In this document: in pieces, positions 47,862 to 60,222 of the stretch
How positions within the stretch are numbered: position 1 is the stretch's first letter
Layout of the letters: each line of letters begins with the position of its first letter
NCBI GenBank assembly: GCA_963422465.1
Contig: OY730173.1
Span: 2,542,001-2,606,000 of the forward strand
Length of the DNA: 64,000 nucleotides
Source: Lichina pygmaea
Taxonomy: Eukaryota > Ascomycota > Lichinomycetes > Lichinales > Lichinaceae
Direction: 5' to 3'
Made by a program: the position numbers and the translations under genes
Notes under the pieces: model-generated
Database searches by the model: none
The model's input: the letters and a program-made list of their open reading frames with translations, nothing else
Told to the model about the DNA's origin: nothing

Positions 47862-49874
47862 CTGTTGCAAGAAGTGCCCAAGTGCACAGCCACATTCGAC
47901 GTCCTTGGAGAGGACGGCGAGTATAAACTCGACCGCCACACAACACTTCCATCGGCCATCGGGATGCAATCACCCCGGCTGGTGGACTATCGTTGATTGA
48001 TGGCTGTTGTGAAAAACAAGTCGTAAGTCTTACCGAACCCGAGGTGAAATCTGCTCTGACACGTAGTTCCCCTTAGATATCAGCTGCAGCAGTAGTCCTG
48101 TTGCCAACTCGAGGTTTCCACCACAATGAAAGTCCTATCCTCCGCCAAAACCGGTTAGCGACGACCCACAAGGGAATATATTCTGTCGTAGTCAAACCTC
48201 AACTGATTGCTAGGTATAGATACACCTTGCCTGAACAGACCAAGTGACGCCTTGAACAAATGGCAACCACTTTCCTGGAGTCATCAAGCTTTGTCTTACA
48301 TCCAGATCCAGATCAACGACGGATCATCGGTCCTATCTGTTCTCGTCGACTTTCTGAAGTTGCGCCTATGTGAGTTGTCCGGCTCTGTTGTACGTCGACC
48401 TTCTTCACTGGCAGCCACTCGTCGCCTCTTGAAATATCTCCCGCCAAATAAAATGTTAACGTTTTTCTTGTGTGTGTGTGTCAAGGTTGCTTGGTTTCTT
48501 GTGCCAAGTGCTAGCTGATCAGGTTATTCTTTAGTCCTCTCACATAGACTCTCTGACAGCCTTTGCGATGTTGATATTGTTTTCCAACAATGAAATCATC
48601 ATCCACCGCTTTTTATGTCCCAAACAGCACGTCTGATGCTAGACAGGTTAGCGATGTTTCCAGAAGACTCAGCTCTATCAGAGCTATCAATCCGACTTCT
48701 CCGACCACAGATTACGTGGCAGAATAGCGTCTCGTTGTTGTGTTGCGTCCATATCCCGCGTACTAGCTGGTAGCTAGTAGCGCTTTCTTTATTCCTGTAG
48801 TACAAGACTGTACTAAATAAAATTTCCATCAGGTATGTCTCCTTTGGCTTGTGTTCATGCTTCCGCAAGACGCGATAAAGGTCGGTTGCTAAGTAGCACG
48901 CCAAGATCAGCTGCTGTTCGGCAAAGGCTTGTCAGATGACCAGCCACCGCAGATGTGATCAAGAAGAGCTTTCAGGATTCTGGACAAGGAGAAAAGTCCA
49001 CGACTGATCTGAGGGTGCTCCAGGTTGGACAGTGAATTGAATTCCCCTGCGTTGAAAGGGCACCGTGAAAGTCGCCCTCTGTAGCATATTCCAATACTCC
49101 TGGCATACTGGATATGCCCAATATGCCCGCCGCCGATAACCATGGAGTTCTTCTTGAAGCTAGACATGATCACCGAGTTCAAGAGGTTGCAGCAATAATA
49201 AAAGATGCTGATCGACCCTGTTGTGGCAGTGGTTCTGATCAGTGTCGAGAGTCCGAGTAAGTGAAGAAGATATACTTGAAGATGGTTGGCCAGTAGTCAT
49301 TGGTCAGGTTGTTGTCAGCTTGTTGTGAGTCTGGAGTCGATAGTCAGTTACCAGCTCTTCCCTCAAGCCTCGAGGTGAATTTGTCCTATACTGACATGTT
49401 TTGATCTGATAACTCAGGGTCAAGAGCTACCAGCCAGTCTCCAAACAAGATCCTGCATGGATTGCAACAATGCTGATGGTTATGGTCAAGCCAGTTATTC
49501 GTTATCAACACCCCCCCCCCCCCCCCCTGGACCCTCCTCCTGCCCAAGCCCCGTGGCGAAGACAGTCCAGCCATGGGCTGTATTTTGAACGTGGCTTGTT
49601 CTTCGGAGTCATGTCGGATCCCGAAGAATCTCGGATTGAACAGGCGAGTCGCCCTCACCTTGCCCTTGCCACAGTTTGGAATGGATTCTATGCCACCCGG
49701 CGCTGGAGACGGACTCGATCCGTCGTATCGACAGGATGCCTGTCTGCTTGGGCTGATCAATGCAGGCAGCCAGATCGATGTGCATCCCGGGCGCTGATGC
49801 CGATTGGGACCAACAGGACCAACAGTGGCTACAGGCGAGGGCCGCGTCAGCCCATCCCTGTTGAGAAATCCTAT

Positions 49875-49896
49875 CCCGCCCTGCTTATAGGGCGGG
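49875..49896. repeat. perfect 8-bp hairpin next to a TATA-like word
   Basis: CCCGCCCT and AGGGCGGG flank GCTTAT; TTATATAAG follows at 49897-49905. Confidence 0.75.
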
Positions 49897-50095
49897 TTAT
49901 ATAAGACAAGAAAAAAGACTTCTTTCTCGCCTCGAAGCACAACAGCTGTCTCCAGTCTTTGAGAGGACTTCGTGCTTTCCTCTGATAACGATGTTTGTGT
50001 TACCTTCCAAGGGCTTTTCTGCGTTGTCTCTAAGCAGACTTTTGTCGCCAATGATGTACGTATGCGTAGGACCAGAGGACTTTCCTGGGATCGGC

Positions 50096-50159
50096 GTGAC
50101 CAGGAGACTCCCCATGGCCAGAGAGATTCAATGGTGACCAGGAGACTTCCCATGGTCAG
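50096..50159 (+). repeat. 26-bp direct repeat, two copies
   Basis: GTGACCAGGAGACT plus CCCCATGGCCAG at 50096-50121 recurs at 50134-50159 with two differences, both C to T. Confidence 0.8.
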
Positions 50160-50559
50160 CGGGAAGTCTACAGAGTGCAGGGTGGAAGGCATTGTCTCCG
50201 TGAAAAGAAAAGTTTGGGACGTGAACCACTTCCAAGTGTTAGCAGGTCTCTTCGAACATGTCGAGAAAAAAATTTATACGTACGATGATGGCTTGATGAC
50301 CTTGGGTTCTTTGTGATTAGGTTTGTCCTGGTCGATTCGACCTCCTCAGCTGATTCAGCTTTCTTTTTTGACTCGACCCCCTTGGCCGACTCGACCTTCT
50401 TGACTTTCATTGCTAACAATTTTTATGGGCCTTTATGGACGAGTTCTTGTGCGTCGGGCGAAATGACCAACAAGCCTCCCTTACAAGGGGCAAGACCATC
50501 GGGAGAGGCAAGGTAACGTCTTCTCCTGGGACTGGGCTTCGGATGACTAGAACATGATA

Positions 50560-51610
50560 ATCAGTCAGTCGTTATCAACAATTTCAAGGGAAGAGGAGCA
50601 TACAGATAAGTATAGCGAAATTGTTTCAGGCCCTCTCTGATAAGGCACTTATGCTCCAGTTTGTTCGCTTTTTTTCGTTACCTTCAAAGGTAAGCTTGAT
50701 CGAAATCCGGATCAACTGGAAACTGATCCGGCGGGAGAACCAGTTGTCCCAAAGGAGAAGCATTGTGGATTCCTCCCCCGGAGAAATGTGCTGGACTTCG
50801 AATAGCAATACAGAGTTAAGAGTCCATTCGCTGACGACGTTATAGGAAATGGGGAACGTACAGGAAACTTTACCGTGGTTTAGTCGAGGCTGATTCGATG
50901 AGAAAAGTACTCTCAACCTCCTTGAGATGATGGACGTTACTGTCGTCCCTATCGAACACCAAGCTGGCCCCACGACAGGGCCAGTTGGGAAGCGGAGAAG
51001 TCGAAGCGAATTTCACTGGCGATAGAGGTAGGTTGAGCCTGAAATACCTAGGAAGGGTTAGTCATTCAGTCGAGAGTAATACTACAAGGAGACAGAACAT
51101 ACAAGTCACGATATTGTGGTTTGGTACAACTCACCTGGATGAGCCAGACGTTCTCGAGCTGATTCTGGAGATGAAGGGCGTGATCATCACCCCGAGCGAT
51201 GCCAGACTAGCCCCCCGAGAGAGTCAGGCGTCGGGCAGCGAAGTCAGGTCGTTCTCCGCCTGCTACCGCAGATCTCAAGTGGCTAGAAACAGTCAGCTAC
51301 TCTGTCACTGGCGACACCTGAAGGCAATGGGAAAACATACAGGTAAGCAGCTACTTGGGATAAGCTGGTCGCGGGTGTTGTTGAGTCTGACTAGTTCCAT
51401 CACCTCCAAATGTTGATGAGGTGGAGATCGTTGATGATGAGGAAGGCCGACAGGGCAGAGAGAGGAAAAGACTTCCTCGGTGTCCGGAGCGGTTGCGTCA
51501 ACTGGCCCTAGCTATGGGGCCAGTTGGCAAGCAGAGAAGCTGTCACCTGGTGAAATCGCCATGGTATCCGTGTCGATGTGGAGGAGAGAGCTACTCTCCA
51601 TCTACACGGG
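50560..51610 (+). repeat. degenerate tandem repeat, unit about 245 bp
   Basis: The anchor word GAACATACAG and variants recur at about 50604, 50858, 51100 and 51340, i.e. at steps of roughly 254, 242 and 240 bp, preceded each time by a CAGTC-like word and a purine-rich stretch. Between anchors the second and third units share GTGGTTTRGT, GATGAG and GAGATGAWGGRCG at matching offsets. Units two and three translate to similar stretches, LNLLEMMDVTVVP and LELILEMKGVIITP, suggesting repeats of a protein now decayed. Confidence 0.45.
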
Positions 51611-53699
51611 TATGAAGTCGGGCGACGTTACCGACAACTGGAAGATGCCTCCGGATACCTTTGAAGCTCATTTTCGACCGCGCGTACCGTCTGCGCCCGG
51701 AGAGCGCTCGTACTTGTCCTGGGTTGCGAGCGCTAATGGAATTTGCGCTGGACACGTTGGCCGCCGATAAGACAGGCCAACGGTCCTTCCAGAGACATCA
51801 ACGACTCAGCTGAATGCTAACTGAGTCGAGACTGGATAAGAAAGGCCAAGGAAAACTTGTGACCTGAACGAAACGCCTCAGAAGGATGCCCGCGATAAGA
51901 GGCAACGCTCGCTGGACGTATCTCCATCTGATTAGGATGGTGATGAGGAGGAGGATGACAAGAGGAGCACGAGGAGACGAAACGATCATTTTAGAATGTG
52001 GGATTTGAAAGATGGTGGCAATCACGGCCCACAGAAGAGTCACTGATGAACAGAAGAGGTGAAGGAGAAATATGTTTGCGTTTCAAGCGGCACTTCCGGG
52101 ACGCAGTATTTATGGCTGAGCGTTGGATTCCGAGCGTTTCCGCCCGTGCCAGAGTGTTCTTGTGGGTTAACAACGACTAATCGACGACTAATCGACCCAG
52201 ACATTCTGTGATGGTACTGGGACTATGGGAGTCGTGGCAGATACCTTGCGGTTGCCCTGAAGATCTACAGGACATTGAGCGTGAGTCCTAGAGCTCCTTC
52301 GAGACCGTCGAATACTGGAATACACCTCGCGAGTTACTCAGGTCTCGATTGGAGCAGAGATCCTGCTCGCTTATGCCGCCATGTGGCATGTCTGCTCCTA
52401 AAGGTAACGCATCCAGGGAGTCGTTCAATTGCTAATTGGATACGATGTCTTAGGAGCACTAGGAACCACTGTGCTTCCTTGCCCCTGATGAGGCTCGTCG
52501 CCACCATCCTAGACGACAGATTTGCTCTATGGCCAGCTATGATAACCCTTCAGTGTCCACCTGCTCTCGTTCTTCCTCTTGTCCAGCGAGAAGCCTCCAG
52601 GCTTCTCCCTTTTCGTTACCACGCACGCCAAGGTAGTGATAGGGCATCAGCTAGTTTCTCTCGTCCTACCATGACTACTCAGACACCGCCACCATCGATC
52701 AGCATTCGGGGGTTCACCCTCAGCGTCCGCACCCTGGCTGCACTTCTATGGTGATTGGAGACTGCGGCCTTGTGTACCCTGTCAGCGACGTATGCTGACT
52801 CGATGCAGGGTTGGAGCATAAGCGATTTGGAGCTTGGCAGCCCCAATTTGGTTCCATCACGCTTGATGAATATAACTGAACTGGTACCTGTCCTACTTAG
52901 ATAGGCTTGTTCAGCCTATTAGCGCGTTCGGTACGGAGTACAGGCGCATGGGGATGGGGACGCCAGACGGAAGTTCTGACGTGCTTACGTTGCTGATCTC
53001 ACAATCTTTACGACTTATTCAACAGGCTGGCCGAAGCAGATCGTTAGCAGAAGCAGAAGACAAGCCGAGAGACGACGATTCCTCGTTGGAGCGAGCTATG
53101 CTGACTATACAGACAAGGAGTCTGTATAGGAAGATCTAGCACATGCTAGCTAGGAGATCTAGCCGAGGAAGCCTCTGAGTGCACGAACGAGCGGGATCTG
53201 CAGTCGTGAGGGCACGGCCTAGGACGCCTTGGAGGGCTAGGCCTACGATGTCCCTCATGCCCCTGACGGATCATCTTCTTCCAATAATGAGGATGTCAGA
53301 CGGGCGCTCTCACATGCTCATATTACTGATCTCATGATACCGATGACTTACGGTATTGAACAGGCAATGGTCTGCAATACAGAGGATATGGTGTCCCGAG
53401 ATTGCGGAAGGAGATGATTGGGACAGGACGTCTTTCAATATCCAGGGTTGCGCCACTGTCACAACAATGAGTGTTCTACAATCCTTTTACAAGCCTCTTG
53501 CCAAGGGAAGGGAGTCTAATACCCTGCTTCTCAGCTCCACGCTATCAGGCACAGCTGAAGTACATAAGCATAGCCTAGCGTCGATAGCAAGCCGAGTCTC
53601 TCCAGCACGGATCTCTAAACTCCTTCGATCGATACTGCTATGCGAACTTTATTATATCGTCACGCTTTTCATCCCCCTTCGAATAGCCCAGCAAGAATG

Positions 53700-54980
53700 A
53701 ACTTCATGTCCGTCGATCTGCCCACTCTACCTCTATCGAGGTCATTTTCACCGTAGGCATGTCCTTGTCGGTGGTCTCCACGATGCTTCGATTCAACGCC
53801 AGACGGTCTCGGAGGCTGGCTCTGGAAGCCGATGATTTCTTCATCGTTGCCGGAACAGTACGTACGACCTTGCCGACCGCTAAATTCTCCCGCGCGAGCT
53901 GATCATCTTCACAGCTCTGTATGGTTGCAACAGCCACCGCTGTTCTCATTGATAACAAACCCCATCTTTGAGGTATCTCCAAGCCAGTGGCTAATTAGGA
54001 AAGTCACACATTCCTACGTCTGGGGGAGACACTTCCTGGTGACGTCGTTCTTCAGTGTACCCCATCTTTCCAATACTCGCCTTCCAGTCTCATTTAATAA
54101 TTGGGTCGAGCTGCAGCCGCATTTCACTTCTGCTCTTGTACATCCGGGTCTTTGCCGTACGAACATTTCGACGGGTAGCCTGGGCGAGTATTGCAGTCGT
54201 CTCGTGCTCGAGCGCAGCCTTCGTCATCGCATACGCCTTGCAGTGCATACCGATGGTGAAGTTGTGGAAGCCAACTCTACCGGGGAGATACATCAATGTC
54301 ACCTTGCTCTTCTACTCCACGGCTGCATGGAGTATCGTGCCACATTTATGGCTGTTTCTTCTTTCTCTAGTCATCGTCTTGCGATTACAAGTCTCCAATG
54401 GCCCGCAAGACAGCCTTGTCAATTTTGTTCATCTTCCGCTTGTAGTATGACCTAGATGATAATCGTCTACGACGGATGCTTTGCTGAACATAGCAGTGTC
54501 TGTGTCGCGACCATCGTCAGGACTTTCTATGCCGTGGTATTGACGCCGTATGACTTCTCTTGTGAGTACATCTCCAGTAGTAGATTTCTGCTCGCCATTG
54601 ACACAGATTGTGTTCAGGGAATGCCGTCCCTTTGATCAACTGGGCATATCTGGAAGTCATTGGAAGCGTTCCATGTGCCTATCCAACCGTTGTCTATCCG
54701 GTTATCTTCGAAAGCTGCAAGAAATGGCGATCTGTACCGTATCGTCAAAGGCATTCAGCTCCGTCCAAAAGTCTCACTATGGCAATAAGAGCCTTGACAC
54801 GGCCTTGTCGCAGTCCAAGTTACAGTGTACCGGCGACAGCGACGATCAACAGAAACTCACCAATGTCGAGCCTCTCGACCAGCGGCGTGGCTTCGTCAAT
54901 GGTGGAGCGTCGCCTTGCATGTCCGGGAAGGTACTGTACATACGTGCCCGACCTCCAAGGCAATCTGTGTCAAGAGTTCC
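53700..54980 (+). pseudogene. SAT4/rhodopsin-like integral membrane protein, probably a gene remnant
   Basis: Plus-strand segments match the seven-helix fungal SAT4/rhodopsin-like family in order. SVVSTMLRFNARRSRRL followed by EADDFFIVAG is the first loop. LCMVATATAVLI is the next helix. IGSSCSRISLLLLYIRVFAV and FRRVAWASIAVVSCSS follow, then ALQCIPMVKLWKPTLPGRYI. NVTLLFYSTAAWSIVPHLWL and a last block INWAYLEVIGSVPCAYP complete the order. The first helix is missing or very short, and a stop follows TAVLIDNKPHL where a helix is expected. I could not join all parts with credible introns, so a pseudogene or a strongly diverged gene is likely. Family members are plasma-membrane proteins, mostly of unknown role. 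Confidence 0.5.
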
Positions 54981-55876
54981 ATCACCGCCAATGAAAAGGT
55001 TCATTTGATGCTGAAGTCGACGGGCCAGAAATGCCCCTGAATGGCATCTCCGTCAGGAGCGACCTGGAGCGAACCTCGATATCTTTGAGCAAGATGTCAT
55101 CGCAGGACAATAGGCACTGTTGGGTGTCACCGGATTTATAATTTTTTGGGGTCGAACGGCCCGTATCTCTCCTTCAACCACATTTGACTATGCTTCATCT
55201 GAAGATTGAGTTTCTCTTGCGCATATTGTGCTCAAGCCCGGTTGTCTCTGAGGTTAACAGAATTAGAGAAACTTGCCGTGATATAGATGTCAATTTAGTC
55301 GATCATCCCGAGGAGTCATCACGTTTCCTACAGGAGGTTGATCCTCAAAGATGAGTGAAAGTCGCAAGATCCCCTACCAGGCATGACCGAATGCTTTGAA
55401 CAGCTCTAGGACTGGACTGGTCTCTGTCAGAGGTAAAGATGCCGGGCGGACGAGCGTGACGAGTCGAGTATCAACGCCATGGCAGTTTTGGACCTATCCC
55501 CGGTGAACGGCTTAGCTACGTACGCACTGTACGGAGTACTTCTGTGCAGCCTAGCTGTGGATCATCTACGTAGCTGCCAAGGGGTTGTGTTCATGAAGGC
55601 CCACCGGTCAGCCCTATGTGGGGGGTTCTGCTTACGTGAGATTGTTATTCGTGCCGGCGCGTTTATCGTTCACCGTAACCGGGGATCTCGGATCGGTGAA
55701 ATGTTTTACCCGGGTGCTGAACCGCGGCCGAATCCTTTTCAATCGAGGGTTCGCAGTAGAGCAACATCTGGTAGAATGAAGCGCAATGGGCCAGAAGAAC
55801 GCAGAGAGGATGCTCTAGCCGATCGGGCGTCTACAAACCTTCCTTGAGTCCCACAGTTCATAATCAAGCTGCCACA
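54981..55876. other. spacer before SAM35
   Basis: No gene is supported. A GTAC-containing patch lies at about 55500-55530. The right end should hold the SAM35 promoter. Confidence 0.4.
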
Positions 55877-57145
55877 ATGCAGCGCCCGGACGCCATTGAA
55901 GAGAGCTCAGGGACCGACCTTTCTACCGGAGCAACGGCTGCAAGAGCAAACATACCAAGATCATCATCACCAACACGATTGTCCGCCACCGCTGCCACTG
56001 CTACTACTACTGCTCCACCGCAGAGTCAAAGGCGATCCCGCGAATGGCTCGCCGTTCCAGGTCCGCTGAGACGGTTATTCGATGCTTTCCCTCTCCTGAT
56101 ATACCCTCCGAATGAAGCGCCATTACGATCAAGACCAAGGAAGGATCTGCCGTCGCTGTATGTGTTCTCGACCGAGCACGATGCCGGCCTCGGCCGGCCA
56201 TCATTCAATCCGGGGTGTTTGAAATGGCAGGTTCGGTGCCACTCTTTCCGCCCTCGATCACTTTCTTTGCCAGATCAGAAACGGGGATTCACTGTCATTT
56301 TGAGGTAACCTGCCAACTGACTTATCTTTTGCCTTTACTGTGATGAGTAGACCTATCTTCGGTTCAATAAAGTCCGGCTACACATCGTGCCTTCCAACAA
56401 CCATGCCTCGCCCACTGGGGCCTTGCCATTCCTTCTTGTCCCACCATCAACGTCATCGTCCGTGCAGGCATCAACCTCTGGGCCGCAACAGACTTCCCGG
56501 GTGGTAGGATCGAACAAAATTCAGACCTGGGCCCGAGACCAAGGCTACACGGCATGCTCCGAGCCGTCCGACCAGCGCTACGACGCCGTTTTTTCTCTTC
56601 TGGACAATCGAATACGCAAAGCATGGGTGCGTTTCTCAGGGTTTTCATTCTGCCCCTGCCTCGCACTGCATATAGCGTTATTGTCAATTCTCGTCTCGCT
56701 TTCAAAGTAACCCGCCTGCTAACCCTCACCCACATAGCTCTTAACCCTCTATATCAACCCTCACCACAAGCACGTCATGCGCGAGCAATACATCGAGCCC
56801 AGCACGTCCAACAGCGTCGTCCGCAAGATCCTTACGCATCAGCTTCGCCGCGCCGCACAAGCCGAGCTTCTGAAATCCGGAGAGGCTACAGCCTTCGACG
56901 TCCACGGGATCTTTGCCGATGCCGACGACGCCCTCGGGGCGTTGTCCATGCTGTTACGCGGGGACGAGTGGTTCTTTGGAACAGCCAGCCCATCCCTCTT
57001 CGACGCGAGCGTCTTCGCATACCTGCATCCGATCTTGGAGCGAGGCAATCGCGGCTGGTGCGATCGACGGCTTATCACAGCCGTGATCAGGAGATCGAAC
57101 CTGGTCCGTCATCGACAGAGAATCCTCGATACATACTACTCGTAA
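55877..57145 (+). CDS. SAM35: metaxin-type SAM complex subunit (Sam35/Tob38-like), 345 aa
   Basis: It acts on the cytosolic face of the mitochondrial outer membrane, in sorting and assembly of beta-barrel proteins. Exons 55877-56230, 56351-56626 and 56738-57145 total 346 codons. After a disordered Ser/Thr/Ala-rich N-terminus of about 55 residues come FDAFPLLIYPPNEAPLRSR and LPSLYVFSTEHDAG. Then GRPSFNPGCLKWQTYLRFNK joins across intron 1, followed by NNHASPTGALPFLLVPP. The C-terminal glutathione-transferase-like part has LLTLYINPHHKHVMREQYI and FFGTASPSLFDASVFAYLHP, typical of metaxins. Assignment to Sam35 rather than Sam37 rests on memory of the fungal N-terminal block. Confidence 0.8.
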
Positions 57146-57685
57146 AGACACTACTCGTAGAGCACTTACGGTGCTCTATAAATATATGGTCTGGCGGGTC
57201 GCAAAATCACAGTGCAAGGCGTGTTCGGCGGGATTTGTCAGAGGCTTGTCAGGAGTGATACCCATACGTATGCCAAAGCACAATGGGTTGCAACACGTGA
57301 TATCCTTCGTTCTTTTTGTACGTACGTACCATACCTCCCTATCCCTCACTTCTCTCGTAGAATTGCCATCCTACATCACACAACCTAGGATGGGAAGGGA
57401 AATGTAAGAAAGTCGTCCAAGAAGGGGGGAGTATGGAACTGTCCAAGGGAGAAAAACTCTATGGAATAGCCAGGGGTATGAGGCAAAGCACAAGGGCAAA
57501 GAAACGCCCCCGTGCTAAGATACAATCGCTTTTCGCCGGCAGTATACGGCATTTACCGCCATTCTCCTCCTCCTCCTCCTCCTCCTCCTCCTCCTCCTCT
57601 CTCCTCCCCCTCCTTCCCAACCACGCGTCCCCATATTTCCATATATCTGCCATGCAGCAGCCTCTGATCAACCACTTCCTCTCCA
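57146..57685. other. convergent spacer SAM35 / CDC14 with (TCC)n tract
   Basis: Holds two 3' ends. A TCC microsatellite of about 12 units lies at 57563-57599, and a GTACGTACGTAC word at about 57319. Confidence 0.6.
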
Positions 57686-59216
57686 TCAAGCAAGAGGGGC
57701 GGACACGCCGAACGGAGCGCTACCCCTCAGATCTTCGATCAGCGCGTCGACGTTCGATAGGTATCGACTCAGCAGCGCTTGCTTCTCCGACGTCGTCTTT
57801 GTGCCTTTCGGTCGCGGCGGGTCGACGGGGTTCTGGCTCTGGTTTTGACTTGAGGTTTGGCTTCGGCGTGGGAGTTCGGGGGGTTTTTGCGGTTGGGCCT
57901 GAGGTTGGGATTGGGCTTGAGTTCGGATCTGGATCTGGATCTGGCTCTGGGCTCGGCTGTGTTTGCTTGGACTCTTGTTGATGCCGTAGTGGCCGGGTCC
58001 GCCGGCGCCGCCGGCGGCGGATGAGTTGGCTCTCGCCAGACCTCCTCTGGGCTCCGCTCCTCCTGGTCCTCGTCCGGTAGCATCTGTCGATGCTGTCGCT
58101 GTCGGTGGCGAGAGACTAGGAGCAGGCGTCGCTTCGGGCATGAGGTAGAAATAAAAGAACTCGATGAGTTTGACCTTGACCTCGCGCCCCGTCGACCGTT
58201 GCTTGAAGAGTGACGTCACGGTCAGAAGACCGTCGAGATTCTCGAAGGCGCGTAAGTTGGAGGGTTGGTCGAGCAGGGCGCACAGGAGGGTGAGTGTCGT
58301 CGTGGACTGTATCGCGGGACAGTTGCTCGGATCGAGGAGGTCGAGGAGGAGCTTTTTATGGAGACGGTTAGCTGCGGGGCGGGGCTTACTCCAGGGCTCT
58401 GAGCAGAGCGCTTTGAGTGGTCGGACCCTCGCCGGCGCCGACATAAAAAGATACCGTAGAGAGGCTGGGTGAGGATGCACGACGGGGGACGTACGTTCAT
58501 GTATAGCTCGCGCCCGAACAACGCTCTTGATGGCGGATGAAGCAGCAATAGCCCCTGAATGAGGTCGAGGGTCGAGAGGATGAGGAGGTCGTTCTGCCCG
58601 TCTAGCCATCGTACCATCATCCCTCCTGGTCAGCAGGAGGCTCTGACAAGAGACGACGACTTGTCACGCCCGCCGAAGCGGCCATGGGGAGCTTACTGCT
58701 GCCCTTCCCAAGCAACCGATCGAGACAGGTCATCAGTCTGTGGGCCACTAATCAGCGCAGATGAGAGATGCTGTCAGCCTCTGTTCCGATCGTCGGGCAT
58801 GCCACCGCGGGGCAACACGTCCTATCGGGCGTGTTTCCCCCAGCGTCTCTGTTTCGCGCCAAGACGAATTGGTAGGGTCCGGACGTACCGTTCCACTCGA
58901 ACCCGTCCTGCAGTTTAAAGAACTCTCGAAAGGCAGGGTCCTCCTTGAGCGTGCCGAGCTCCTTGGTCGACGTGGTCATGGTCGTCGCCGGCGACGACGC
59001 GCCCAGCATCATGGCGGATCGACGCTTCTCCGCCGCCGTCATCTTGGTGCCGGGCGTGCCTCCTCCGCCAGGCCCCGGCGTGCCTGTGCTTGTGCTCGTG
59101 GCGCGAGAGAGACATATCTGCGCGAGCAGACCGTCCACCTGGCGCAGCCCCTTGCGGACCTTGCCCGTGTCGTACGAGGTCAGGTTGTCGAAGGCGAGCG
59201 AGAGCAGGGACTCCAT
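57686..59216 (-). CDS. cdc14: septation initiation network protein Cdc14 (SIN-type, not the phosphatase), 391 aa
   Basis: In fission yeast this protein binds and is needed for the SIN kinase Sid1 at the spindle pole body; in moulds it controls septation. Exons 58889-59216, 58697-58747, 58495-58625 and 57686-58351 give 392 codons. The start MESLLSLAFDNLTSYDTGKV and the helical blocks EFFKLQDGFEWNVAHRLMTC, WLDGQNDLLILSTLDLIQGL and LLLHPPSRALFGRE are family-like. NLRAFENLDGLLTVTSLF leads into VKVKLIEFFYFYLMPE, which are also characteristic. The C-terminal third is low complexity (Gly/Ala, then Gln/Ser repeats) and ends with EKQALLSRYLSNVDALIEDL, a conserved tail. A Gly/Thr/Met-rich insertion lies at about residues 39-85. 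Confidence 0.92.
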
Positions 59217-60222
59217 CGCGCTTTTTCTCTTATCTGGGATGCTGTGGTGCGAGACAGCTGGCCCGGCAGAAGTGCGATGTGACGGTGGAATTGGTCGCAC
59301 CGAAGGCGGTGTTGACCCGTCGAGAGAAGAACGAGCGACCGGCTCTGACTCTAGTATCCCATCTCCACACAGTCGAGGCTGGAGTTATCATGTGCTGATC
59401 TTTCGGTCGCGTCGAAGACGACTTCTCGCAGTCAGTCTGAAAGAGTGCCGTGGCCGGCCTGCTTCGGCTCTTTGCTCGACGGCTGGTCTGTCGGTCGCAA
59501 AAGCCTGATTCGGGCAAAGATGTCAACAGTAGTACGGGGCAGCGGTTGCCGTAGCAACGCACTCACTGGTAACGCTTCTTGCAACTCATAAAAGTCTTGA
59601 TAAAGTGATAAGACTATGGCCCGGCTCCCCCTGCAGGAGCGCACTATCCTAGTTCTACGACTTATCGTGCCCCTCCCCGGTCGGGTGAGACTACGGCGTC
59701 TCGTATGTACATACGTACATACGGGTACGTACTTCAGTACGGCACGTTACTCGTACGTACCGGGTCCGTGCCCCCCCTTGGCTCGGGTAAATACCACGTG
59801 TACGAGGTCGGAGTTCAAAAATCTCCGGGCCTAAGTCACTTGGATAGGCTGAGATACAGAAGCAGACATCACACCGTATGATCAAAAGACTTGTCACCGT
59901 CACTCAATATAGTCCACCAAGCTCCATATACTTTGAGAATCAACAAGTATCTGCGGCCCCTGTACGGAAGTACCGAAGTACGCCCGGAGATTTCTGAACT
60001 CCACGCCTCGTGGTACGTACATACGAGTGGCGCTGCCGACAACGGGTCGCTCTACGAGTATGCTCAGTGCGCTACGTATACAGCCCCGTACGTTGTTTAA
60101 ATCACGAGTGGTGATCCATAAGCTAGTCTGGTGACGCCAGTAGAGCCTGGTGGTTGCAAGCTCGACTGCCTGCCCATCGTCCGAATCCTGCCGGTCGGCC
60201 GACCTGCCAAGATGGCTGTAGA
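59217..60222. other. spacer with strong GTAC patches
   Basis: No gene is seen. GTAC words are dense at about 59700-59765 and 59960-60090. It should include the CDC14 promoter on the left. Confidence 0.45.

Larger units (their letters stand above)
46962..49385. other. gene-poor tract with hairpins
   Basis: No gene can be supported. The longest plus-strand ATG frame (47587-48000, 137 codons) is cysteine-rich but matches no family known to me. Several perfect inverted repeats are listed separately. The remainder shows no recognisable protein or repeat. Confidence 0.4.
49386..53699. other. accessory tract with degraded repeat-protein-like sequence
   Basis: No intact gene can be supported. A 268-codon ATG frame on the minus strand (49386-50192) has biased composition and no family. 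The tract contains a C17 run at 49511-49527, a hairpin near 49.9 kb, a short direct repeat near 50.1 kb, and degenerate units of about 245 bp from 50.56 to 51.6 kb. A diverged pair of similar segments lies at 52981-53027 and 53314-53365. Together these look like a decayed repeat-containing gene or gene family. Confidence 0.4.

Noticed and set aside
47587-48000. 137-codon cysteine-rich frame on the plus strand
   Set aside because: Contains a perfect 11-bp hairpin and an 8-bp hairpin; no secretion signal and no family. A small gene is not excluded but not supported.
49386-50192. 268-codon ATG frame on the minus strand
   Set aside because: No recognisable domain, biased composition, covers a poly-C run, a hairpin and a direct repeat, and no intron or neighbour support. 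Treated as a chance frame in accessory DNA.
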